The notes beneath the pieces were generated by a model. That model did no database searches. It was not told the origin of the DNA and saw only the letters and a program-made list of their open reading frames with translations. A stretch of DNA of 64,000 nt from Ceratothoa steindachneri (Eukaryota > Arthropoda > Malacostraca > Isopoda > Cymothoidae): the NCBI GenBank assembly GCA_963969495.1, contig OZ018327.1:33121175-33185174 (forward strand). Direction: 5' to 3'. A program made the position numbers and the translations under genes. How positions within the stretch are numbered: position 1 is the stretch's first letter; each line of letters begins with the position of its first letter. Shown one piece after another: positions 54,690-64,000 of the stretch.

Positions 54690-55705
54690 TCTTCTACTTT
54701 ATCTCGTTCTGTTCCCGTCTACACATGGTTACTTCCTCTCTTTTATGCGATAGTGATGTCGACGGGATCGGGGACTGCTTCGGTTGGGTTGATGTCTTAT
54801 GTGAGCAGGATCTGGATCTTCTTTTCTTTTGGGCTTTCCTTCTGGTAACTCTAACCTCCTGGGCGGATTCTTCCATACTGCTATCCGATTAAGTTTCCTC
54901 AGTATTTAAGTGTTCATTGTTTTCGTCTAGCGGTTTTACTTCTTCGATTAGTGTTTTTGTTGTCTTGTCACTAATCTTCACCTTAAATATTGCTGACGAG
55001 TCCACATCCTTGGAAAATTCATGGGTTCTAAACCGTTGTCCTTGAGCATTCCGCTTAGGGTATTCGCGTAGCTTCCGGGGTTGGCAATGTTCAATATATG
55101 TGAGTGCAAGATACAGGTCCGTATCTTGACATTCAATGTTCTATATATGCTAAGTTGTATTTTTGTCCTTTGGTTGTTTATTGTATTTTTTGTCGCCGAG
55201 GCGTATATCATGTTCTTCTGTCCCTTCAATCTTTCCTAGTTCTCCTTCCTTTTTATTATGTCTTTCCTTTTCGGGCATGACATCACCATTGTCCGATGTG
55301 GTCATCCACAGTTTATGCACCGTTTGGTATATGGTCTTTCATTTCGTAACAACGGAAGCATATTTCTATGTTGATGAATGCGTCTCGCTGGATTTTGGTT
55401 TGCGGGATCATAGTGCAGAATGCCACAAGTCCTTTATCCATGATTTGGGTAGCCATTTCGGTGTTTTCGCAGACGATCTTAAGCACGTGAGTGTGATCTC
55501 TGAGTTTTATAATATCATGAATTTTCAACCACGGTTGATTTGCTTGCAACTCCTCCTTAATATCCTGAGGAGTGTTCATGCCTACCCATGACTCAACCTT
55601 CCTGCATACGACTGATTTATTGGCCGTGATCTGTGGGGGTTTATGCTTCAAGGTCAAGTTTGTTGAGTTTGATGCTGCCCGCAGAGGATAGGAGCTTCTC
55701 GACAT
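54690..55705 (-). pseudogene. LINE copy 2 ORF1, broken
   Basis: The first segment (55313-55705) runs from RSSYPLRAASNSTNLTL to INIEICFRCYEMKDHIPNGA, ending at the start of the first zinc knuckle, as in copy 1 (FCFRCYKMESHATKDC). Later pieces at 54978-55229 (IYRTLNVKIRTCILHSHILN) and 54694-54876 (Lys/Arg-rich) correspond to the tail of copy 1 ORF1. The remaining knuckles are missing, apparently by deletion. Confidence 0.75.
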
Positions 55706-56133
55706 CCTTGTTTTCAGGGCAGGTCACGCTGAATCCTGTCGGGACATCAAGGCACTTAATTAGTGAGATTTGCAGATCAATGAATATATGTTGGTCTACT
55801 TCTTGTGGTGTCCTCTTCTTTCTCCGTTGGGCTTGAGACTCGGGGGGAGCCTTTTGATGAATTCCACTTTTGGTGTCGGTAATGGGTGGGGGGGTAATCC
55901 CCCCCTTTTCTACTCTGTAAAAAAGTGACAGAATCTAAGAGTCTGAATCCTATTGTGAGTGTACCTATTAGTGCCTTAAATACCTGCCTATAACCCACAC
56001 TCCGCAACCCTCCGACCTTAATGGGCCTACGATAATAGGCGCCTCTCAAAGATCTCCGACTCATGTCCTTAAGAGACCCCCTTCTTCGCGCCCCCTTACA
56101 GGGCTTCCGAAGTTCACTATACCGTACTATCAA

Positions 56134-56435
56134 GGAAGTATGAGCGCAATGAGGGTTTTGTTATGTTGCGAAGTGATGAAAGAAGCGTGAGTAAATAGTT
56201 CCTTCCTTATGGGAGGAACTACCCCGTGTTTAGCCACAGGATGTCTCTCCATTCAGACTAAGCACGCATTAATGTTCGGTGCAGCGACGTGGAAAAGATT
56301 ATTTGTGCAAACTTAACACGACTCGTGTAGTCAAACACTCACAAATCTTTACCTCCTTTATCAGGGAAAACGTTACTAAAGCGTAAAGAGAAAAAAACAA
56401 CAGATAAACTGAGCTTTCTCTCATCTTGAGGCGCT
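56134..56435. other. Spacer beyond the LINE 5' end
   Basis: Unique sequence, no gene recognised; it may contain part of the LINE 5' region. Confidence 0.35.
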
Positions 56436-56439
56436 TTTC

Positions 56440-56650
56440 AATTTACTATGAAATAAACGCCACACATACAAGACGGTATTTAGCAGATTACAAATGGGAT
56501 TAATTTTTATACCTGCACTCGATATAAGTTCAAATAATATTAAATCTATACACTCTACTTATATTACCTTATTTTATAATGTTTTACATTATTATTCAAT
56601 CTTGCAATTGTTATAGTATTATACATGAGCAATTTAATCAAATTTAAGTT
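56440..56650. repeat. Dispersed repeat shared with 61663-61880
   Basis: AAATAAACG, CACAC, ACGGTATT or GCGGTATT, CAGATTA, then ATTAATTTTTATAC and GAGTTCAAA-like words occur in the same order at both places. At 61.4-61.9 kb this block directly follows the other dispersed repeat, so both may be parts of one longer element. Confidence 0.65.
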
Positions 56651-57648
56651 TCCTCGCTAAGATTGGGCACAATTTAGAGGGTTTAACACATTAAAATATA
56701 AGTTTTTAGAGTTTATTTTATAGTAACCCGTTTTGATTTTAATTATAGATATGTTAATCTTAACAGAAACAAAACATAGCTATTATATTAATTGTTTTTC
56801 TATAGGATTAAAGTCATTCACTGGCTGTCTAAATATTTGATAAGTGGACATGGCGGCGTTTAGAGACATCACTTGAATGGTTGCCGAATGTCACGATTTT
56901 TCTCTCAGTTTTATGCTTAAATCACAATTTAATTTTTCACTCATCGATTAAACTCGATTTATATTAAATATATAGAAAAAATGCATTGTAATTGTCATTT
57001 ATTAATTGTAAATTATTATATGCCTTGTATTTTGTTTATTTTAAACCTGTTATAAATTTCCTCAAATTAATGGAAATAAAACAAGGATTTAGTTATTGTC
57101 ATACAGATGAAAAAATGATAAAGATGACAGAAAATTGAAAACATTTAAGCTGTTTATTCTTTAACGTAAAGAGATATTTAGATCACAATGTTGACGATAT
57201 ATATATACTATTAGCAAATTAACTCGTTACTTCTGGGGACTGAGCTGTGAAGTTCAGGAAAACGATGGTTCTTAATTTTAGAATACACGATCCTAAGTAG
57301 CACTGCATGAGTTTCTTCTTATTTCTTAAAGAGGTGATAGGCGATCGTTATTATTTTGTTTTTTTGCATTAATTAACTGGAGTATGGCATTGCGTACACA
57401 TATACCACTAGCTTAAATACCCCCCCCAAGGAAAACTTTTTAAAAAAGAAAGCTAATACTATACGAGAACAGTGCTTCTTTTAAGCGCTCTTAACCATTC
57501 GGATTCCGTTTCTTTAAATGTTATTATGGTTCAATGTAGGAACCCGTTATAAGAAATCAAAGTGCTCATTTTTTTAGGTGTCTTCGAGTGTCTTATTTCA
57601 TCTTACGTTGTTGTATGTATTTATAAATAAAAATTTGGCACACATATT
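56651..57648. other. AT-rich spacer, no gene recognised
   Basis: Very AT-rich unique sequence without open frames of interest. Confidence 0.45.
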
Positions 57649-57673
57649 AAATATATATATATATATATATATA
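57649..57673. repeat. (TA)n microsatellite, left of a putative LTR
   Basis: A short TA tract ending ATATA directly before TGTCGAGGG. Confidence 0.9.
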
Positions 57674-58831
57674 TGTCGAGGGACGAAGGCGTGTGACCAA
57701 AAAGTCTCTACAGGTACACACTACTGTACGCCAGACAGCCCCTATCGGCGCTGTGTTTGGGTACAATTGAATTGGGGAAAAGGTAAGGACCTTCTACTTA
57801 GGGTGCGATATTATTAGGTTGGTTTCTCTAAAAGGAAATACGTTTGCCGGGTTCGTCTCAAGGGTTTTCGAAAGATAACACCTCTACAAAAATATACTTC
57901 AATACAAATAATAAGAATAAGGGTACTGATAAATATGGAAATCTAAATAATAATCAGTACGAAAAAAGAATATTATGACAGGCAAAAATTAAAGAAACTA
58001 GGTTCGGGAAAATATATAAGTGATCCAATAAGTTGGATTGAATGAAAGGTTTAGCAAGTCTATTGACGTTACACCAAATGGGAAACTCTTCTTAGGACTG
58101 GGAACGAAGAGGTGGGACTTATAAGGAAAGGACTCCTGGTTACTTCTGGAGGATGAACTGGGGATGTGGAAGACCAATGGCCAGGTCTTGGTTGATGGGG
58201 TCTCGATGCGAAGGCGTCCAGAGAGACTCCGAACAGGGTTGTAATTACTTCGGATCCAGAGAGAAGTAATCACGAAATTGAGTCGTCTGAGGACGGCAGC
58301 AAATCTCAATCAAGGTAGTGAGACGATCGAACCCCAGGATAATCTTCCAGGATATAACGGGTTTCCGTAATCTTTCCCTGGTTAGGTCGGATTACACGAA
58401 GACGATCTCCTGACGAGATCACAAGGGCGAGGGGATCACTTTACAGGAGTCAGATACTAGCGTCTGGACGGTAAGAAGCTTGGGTTCTCTCTATCTGCTG
58501 AGGATTTACAGACATCACCTTAAATAGGATCCACAGCCATGGTCGACAGAGGGATTCGCGCAAGAGGGCCTTCCAAGAGGATATCGGAAGTGGTTTAAGC
58601 AAACAAGAACCTTGATAATTTGGGGCATGGGCGAGGCGAACGGAAAATAAGAGAGATTCCCTTCTACCCCAAGAGGAGAAAGATGGGCACGGCTGCCACC
58701 TTTGGAGCGGGACAGCGTTACCAAACTGGGGGAAAGACGGCGATAACACACCAAAAATTAAACAGAGCTGCGTCGATCTGTCTTGACCCGAAAAATTATG
58801 TGTGATAAGACGTATTTAGTTTCATGCTTCC

Positions 58832-58834
<3 letters not shown>
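57674..58834. mobile_element. Putative solo LTR (1161 bp) within a (TA)n tract
   Basis: The segment begins TGTCGAGGGACG and ends CATGCTTCCACA, with TG and CA termini and ATATA on both sides. Because the flanks are (TA)n, the duplication is weak evidence alone. No long coding frame or relation to the family A LTRs was seen. Orientation is undetermined. Confidence 0.5.

Positions 58835-58900
<66 letters not shown>
58835..58900. repeat. (TA)n microsatellite, right of the putative LTR
   Basis: A TA tract of about 65 bp starting directly after CCACA. Confidence 0.95.
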
Positions 58901-58906
<6 letters not shown>

Positions 58907-59085
58907 TAACGGGATTTGTAACCACTAAATTGGGACTACCATAATAAATATTTATAAATAATGGAATGAGGATTTCTCGCAAATGTAAACGGTCGACCGG
59001 CTCGAGTATAATCTTCCGCTTTTCTATCATTCCTTTGGGTATCTGGAATAGATTCTACGTTACTGTCATCATTGTTTTCTTTCTG

Positions 59086-61331
59086 TTAATTCCACTCAAT
59101 TTTATTCCGTAGTATCAAAAAAAATTTCTGTCTATTCACTATTGTTTGACTCTTTGTAGTTTGCAAGTAACTTTCCTCTCTGTTTAATTTTGCTGTTTTT
59201 AGTCTGTCTATGGATACCGTATCTTGACGTCCATTTGTGAATTCTAGTTTGTACACTATGAATTTGCGTCCTACAACACGTAACGAACCTGCATAACGCA
59301 CTTTTAGAGGTTTTCAAAAGGGATTAACACGGACCCACATAGGCGTGGCATCTCGTAATTCCTTGGGTACGAACGATTTTTGTACTGTGTCTAGATGTCT
59401 TTCAGAGATTTTTGGATATTTCATGTTATTTCACACCAAGGTTGAGTATTCCTGGGAAAGGAAGATGATTTTGATGCCGGGTTGAAACGATTTCATTTTT
59501 CCATCTTGCTCTCCGCTGTTGTCAAAGAACGGAGGTCAGACGAGACTATTTGCACTGAGTTGACATTCGAGGATAAGCGTTCAATAACTACATTATCTTC
59601 ACCACGTATGTACGTTATGTCATTAATATATTTTAATAGCCCACTCCTGCTACGTTGTTGGTTGTCAGTCTTTTCACGTAAGGGCGAGGTAAAAACAGGT
59701 ACTAATGCTTTGTGATCCGTACATAAGGTCGAATTTTGACCTTTGATCATGTATTTGAAATGGATCACAGAAAGATACACAGCCAGGAGTTCCCTGTCAT
59801 AGGGTGACTATGCTTGCCCAATTTTGCGCAACTTGCTGGAGAAAAACGCTACTGGCTGTGGAAACCCATTCACCGTTTGATGAAGAGTAGCACCAAATGC
59901 GAATTAAGAGCTGCCTGTCATTAATTGCTACAGGGAATTATTATTTAACTAGTGACGTAACTTGATCAAGTTTGCCAGGGCTTCTTTGGTAGCATTAATC
60001 GCTTCCCGTGCAGCATCATTCCAGACGAGCTCTCGAGTTTTAGATTGATGTGGTAGGAGTTGAGTCAGAGGAGCTGCAATTGAAGCAAAATCAGGCATCC
60101 CCCTCCTATAATAGCCTACCCTACCTAGAAATCTATGTAGTTCTTTGTAAACTGTCGGTAAGTGTATTTCACCGATCTCCGTATCATTCCTCGCTAGAAG
60201 GCATTTTCCTGCAGCTGAGAAATGGTAGTCTAAAAAGTCAATTTATTCCTTCATGAACTCGCATTTTTTCATTGAATTCACAAATTATTCTCCGCCATTA
60301 TTTTTCCGGCTGTCTAGATGTTCTATTTGTCCATTTCTGTTATCTGAAAAAATTAGAATATGGTCACTATAGAGATAAACGAATTCCAAGCCACTAAATA
60401 TATTGTATTTTTAAGACCAAACGGCAATCTCAAGAATTCCCAGAGCTTAAGGGAGTTGACACACCAGTTGTTTTTTATATCCACCTGATTCATAAGAATT
60501 TGGTGATATGCCCGAGCCAAATCTACTCACGATAAAACAAATTTACCATGGAGATAATTAAGCATGCTCTGAATTTCGGGCATAGTATAACGGTCTGGTT
60601 TGGTTATTGCGTTCAGGGAGCGAAAATCACCAACGACTCTATACTCGCCCGTTGTATTTTTTTGCAACATATGAATGGGTGAAGCCTATGGTGACTTTTG
60701 TGGACGTAACACACTTACTTCAATAGAGCTTCGATTGTTGCTTTGGCAACATGTAACTTCTCCAATGAAAGTGGCTTTGGACAGGCGACAGTTGGTGAAA
60801 CACTACCAGTCTCGATTGTATGGACTACAGAGGTAGGTGGGGAAGAATTAATATCTAGAAAACTGGGCCTATATAAAGATTCGTATTGACGCAAAACTGC
60901 CCTGCAATTGGTTAATAAATACGAGAGGTCATTAATAATTAATGATGCTACAGGTGCATCTCTAAAGCGATATTCGGAGGTAACGACTGGATAACCTTCT
61001 GCTTCAAAGGGGCCTCACCAACTCTAATTTGCAATGCAATCCTTCACAGCTCTTCGAGATTGAGAGATGGTCGTCAGGTAGGTGGGGAAGATGCGATTCA
61101 TTTCTCGAAGAGATTTGGTAATGTCCATCTAAAGAGTCCAATTACTTCTGTCCTAAGAAGAGAAAGAGGATCCATTGTTTCAGGTGGTAAATCAGCCAGG
61201 ATATGAAAAAAATTGTCTGTTTGACTTATCCTTGAAACGTAGAATTGTGCTTTCATTATTCTAAAACATCTCGACACAGCTACTTTATTGAAGACGGAAA
61301 GCTTGGTGGTGATTGAATTGGCAAGTTTCAC
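59086..61331 (-). pseudogene. Ty3/gypsy-type retrotransposon remnant: gag, RT, RNase H, integrase tail
   Basis: On the minus strand: a gag-like start at 61098-61331 (FRIMKAQFYVSRISQTDNFF, then LADLPPE), an RT from about 60860 to 60100 with DLARAYHQI and an active-site region where YxDD is YSDH, an RNase H part at 59493-59780 (LCTDHKALVPVF and YIRGEDNVVIERLS), and the integrase C-terminus at 59086-59301 (VRYAGSLRVVGRK and NGRQDTVSIDRL). Protease and the integrase core are largely missing, and several stops interrupt the RT. The layout resembles the CsRn1/Kabuki-like group of arthropod gypsy elements. LTRs were not securely identified; GGCGCTACGTGGCGC on the minus strand near 62050 may be a primer-site remnant. 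Confidence 0.83.
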
Positions 61332-61387
61332 TTCTTATGGTGCAAAATGGGAAGCTTGTGTAGCTCTTTGTGAGTAGTATGGTTACA

Positions 61388-61645
61388 TAGGTGATTTGTT
61401 ACCGAGTTTTGGTTCCACTCCTGGGTAGCCCAAAAGGTTTCTTAGTTCGGCTGGTGGCTCCTCTTTTGAATCTTCTGAGAGTGACTTGTATGTGAGGCAC
61501 TAAATCCCAAAGGATATAGGGTTCTCTTTTTTCTTGATTGTAAGAAAACAAATCTTCGAGCTGGATTCAGTATTCCTTATTCGGTAGAAACAAGGAAAGC
61601 CTTCAGATGTATCTATCTTGATAGATTTTGAGTCTTCCTCTTAAT
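61388..61645. repeat. Dispersed repeat shared with 47790-48062
   Basis: Second copy, in the same orientation, with the same ordered words. It lies directly upstream (minus-strand sense) of the gypsy gag start, so it could belong to that element's 5' region. Confidence 0.7.
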
Positions 61646-61662
61646 TAAGGCAATTTCTCTTT

Positions 61663-61880
61663 TAAATAAACGACCTACACACACGGCGGTATTAAACAGA
61701 TTAAAAATGGAATTAATTTTTATACAGACATGAGTTCAAAGTAAGATCCAATTTGCACCTTCTAGTTATATTAATTTATTTGACAAAATCTTAAAACTAT
61801 AACAGTGTTATACGATTGTATTCAATAATGCAGAAGTAAATAATAATACATTTTCCTTTAATATTTCTACGGAAGAATTA
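61663..61880. repeat. Dispersed repeat shared with 56440-56650
   Basis: Second copy, in the same orientation, contiguous with the repeat at 61388-61645. Confidence 0.6.
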
Positions 61881-63290
61881 TAAATAGATGAATGCAACAT
61901 TAGAGATTACAAGAGAGAAAGTCCCTTCAGTGACCTGCGGGGTTTTGTAATAAGAGGATAAATGGTTATTACATTGATGGTTTCTCATGGTTCAAATCAC
62001 TTACCAGTGCCTTTGAATTGCTAAATGAGGATTCTGCCACTAGATTGCGCCACGTAGCGCCAAATCCGATACCAGATTTGAAATCTCTACGGTGAATAAC
62101 CATATGTCCCATGGTCATAGGGTCATTTCATTGCTCTAAATGGGTACAATTGAAGTTTACCCCTTTTTAAAAAAGCGATGCCAAGACCTGGCGCTTCGCC
62201 GCAGGTAAAAATGGTGGTGTAAGATCGCAGTATGCAAATTGTTTTATGTTACGAAAGTATTTATAAAGCCACGCTGGCGGTTAAGTAGGTGCCGGAAACG
62301 CGTGGAATAGAGTCTCACACAAGTTCAGCAGTGGTAGAATACAGACTGACGATGAAAAATTGCCGTGAGCAGACACTCAGACCTATTACCGTAGATATGG
62401 CAAAGGAGTGAATGCAACGATAAATCTGTGTGGCAGAAAGAAGCTTGGAAATGGTGAGATGGCAGACAAGAGGAAGGTCAAACCGTAAATGGGTATTGAG
62501 AATGTAATCGGACTTGCGAAGAAACAAAAGATCTTCAAGAGTTAGGGAAGGACGACGGCTAAAGACAGACAATGGGAAACTTGCATCGTACAGATTTGCG
62601 AATAATATCAATTATAAAAAAATCAGTATCATATCTTTTACTTTTAATTGGGAGGAGGAGGGGGGGGGGGACACTGGTGAATTAACGATAAAAAGTACCC
62701 ATTTAAGATTGCTAAAGTTTTTTGTAACTTAGTCACTCTATTTGTAGGTTGCTATGTGGTGTTTTACATGGACGCCTGACCAATTTGCTTACAATCCAAC
62801 TATCCAAACAAAGTTTTCCGATAAATATAATAATCGTGTGAGCCGCAGTCAGGCTGGACAGTGCGATTTGATCTTCTTGAATTTCCGGTCCTTTGAGTTG
62901 AGCACTCCGTACTATTTCAGGAAGGGGGATATTCGTCTACTATGATTCTTCTTTCCAACTCTGTAGTGCATATCTGTGAGACAGAATGATGTGGTTGACA
63001 CAATTCGTTTAAACATCAAAAACACAGAGTTTGCATGAGTGGATTGTAAGTACGCGGTTCTTGCGAACATGTGAAACACTACAGAAAATTCTGTCTGACT
63101 GAGTCCCTGAAGTGCGGAAATCCACAAATTGGATAAAATAACGGTAACAGACGATGTTTCGAAGTATACTTTCGTCAAAGTTTTACATAAATAAGAAGGA
63201 ATCTCAATGACACAAAAATCATATGTATATACAGTGCATATATCCTGTACTTGATGTAATAACCAATACGTTTCTGTTTTTAGACATCTG
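61881..63290. other. Spacer, no gene recognised
   Basis: Part near 62030-62100 may be a gypsy leader. A run of 11 G lies near 62660. Short frames on both strands (62315-62611, 62912-63367) show no domain. Confidence 0.4.
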
Positions 63291-63359
63291 TGAATCAGTA
63301 TATGTCTGACGTACAAAGCGAACAAATTTGGGTGCACGAATGGCTGAAGGGGGGACCTC

Positions 63360-63980
63360 GAGGTCAAAAACTGCGAAGATGTTTAACGTTTGGAGAGGAA
63401 CTGTGTCTGAAGTCATGCAGGCATACCACAAAAGACAAGGAAGATCTTAGTTTGGTATGTCAAACCAGTGGCAGACAAGGTAGAACCTTAAAACTATTGT
63501 GTCGATATATCCAGAATCACAAATACTATAGCGCGTGAAAAGGTGAAGCAACATCTTGCCAACCCATTATCAGCCAAAACACTCCGTCGAGAGCTCAATG
63601 CACCTGGATACCATGGAGGATCTACCATTGCCATACATTTTCTTTCCCCCACTGATGTGAAAAGACGCCTTGAAGGCTGCAAAGACCCTAGTAAGGCTGG
63701 GCAATTGCTAGAGGAAGAATGTCATCTTTTCTGACGAATCATCCTTCACGGTTGATCCTAACTTCCTGCCCCCTCCCACGAAACAGGGAAGCGATTCTGT
63801 CTTGGGATTCTTATGGTCCTGTGATGAGACTGAATGGTAGGGATATTAGTCGATTTGGGGTGCCTAGATTCACCCAACAATGCAAACACTGTTTCCCAAT
63901 GTTGCTGCCATCTTCCCGTCCAATAATACGTCTATTCACACCTAAAATTGTTTTCAAAATGGCACGAAGAACATAGTAGT
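63360..63980 (+). pseudogene. Tc1-like transposase, decayed, reaching the window end
   Basis: Near 63363 the plus strand reads SKTAKMFNVWRGTVSEVMQA, then YHKR, the Tc1 helix-turn-helix. At 63540 it reads KVKQHLANPLSAKTLRRELN, then APGYHG and FLSPTDVKRRLEGCK. In the next frame (about 63718) it reads NVIFSDESSFTVDP, holding the first catalytic Asp (family pattern VxFSDES). Frameshifts and stops separate these blocks. It differs from the Tc1 remnant at 35.7 kb. Confidence 0.8.
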
Positions 63981-64000
63981 GGTGAAGAACACATAGAGGG

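Larger units (their letters stand above)
48830..56133 (-). mobile_element. I/Jockey-like LINE, copy 2, split by a CR1-like insertion
   Basis: The element reads on the minus strand from a 5' region (55.7-56.1 kb) through ORF1 and ORF2 to 52305, is interrupted by the plus-strand CR1-like copy (49238-52304), and resumes at 49237 down to about 48830. The break falls between HVAVRIQKG on one side and TVLLYKLRNLS on the other. Both match continuous sequence in copy 1 (VHISDRI ... KLYGFKNLS). No clear target duplication is visible at the break. Confidence 0.87.

Overview
This is a eukaryotic nuclear window, most likely from an arthropod and plausibly a crustacean. The organism call is an inference. 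It rests on GT-AG introns, an atonal-type bHLH exon, long (TA)n microsatellites, mariner/Tc1/hAT transposons, CR1-like, I/Jockey-like and Penelope-like retroelements, Ty3/gypsy and BEL/Pao remnants, and the absence of any bacterial operon structure. Host coding sequence is sparse and transposable elements and degenerate satellites dominate.

Layout: 1-4.8 kb is four degenerate satellite arrays around an internally deleted mariner with intact terminal repeats (2271-3200). At 5.4-6.0 kb on the minus strand is the C-terminal exon of an atonal-family bHLH factor. At 6.4-11 kb (minus) is a nearly complete but decayed I/Jockey-like LINE. At 13.1-15.9 kb is a 2.8 kb minisatellite of about 24 bp units. 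At 18-21.4 kb are LINE fragments and a Penelope-like element (RT plus GIY-YIG) followed by a hammerhead-ribozyme-like motif and a 74-bp-arm hairpin. At 22.5-24.7 kb a DDE transposase is split by a 1.6 kb solo LTR. At 25.3-29.6 kb is a CR1-like LINE with both ORFs open.

At 31.4-33.5 kb is a four-exon host gene for a stefin-type cystatin carrying a signal peptide. At 35.6-39.2 kb are a decayed Tc1, then a hAT split by a second copy of the same solo LTR. At 40.4-42.6 kb are a LINE remnant and a BEL/Pao integrase remnant. At 44.4-46.0 kb (minus) is a three-exon host gene for a small secreted peptide with dibasic sites, a Ser/acidic spacer and a Pro/Ala tail. At 48.8-56.1 kb (minus) a second I/Jockey-like LINE is interrupted by a 5'-truncated CR1-like copy (49.24-52.30 kb). 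At 57.7-58.8 kb is a putative solo LTR inside a (TA)n tract, at 59-61.3 kb a decayed Ty3/gypsy element, and at 63.3 kb to the end a decayed Tc1.

The three host genes (bHLH factor, secreted stefin, secreted Pro-rich peptide) do not form a pathway visible from sequence. The two secreted products could both belong to extracellular defence or matrix functions, but that is inference. The most unusual points are the secreted stefin, the unrecognised secreted peptide, the LTR family with palindromic subrepeats whose two copies each split a DNA transposon with perfect 5-bp duplications, the hammerhead-like motif with the large hairpin downstream of the Penelope-like element, and the CR1-like ORF2 that lacks an upstream AUG but has a conserved 3' hairpin.
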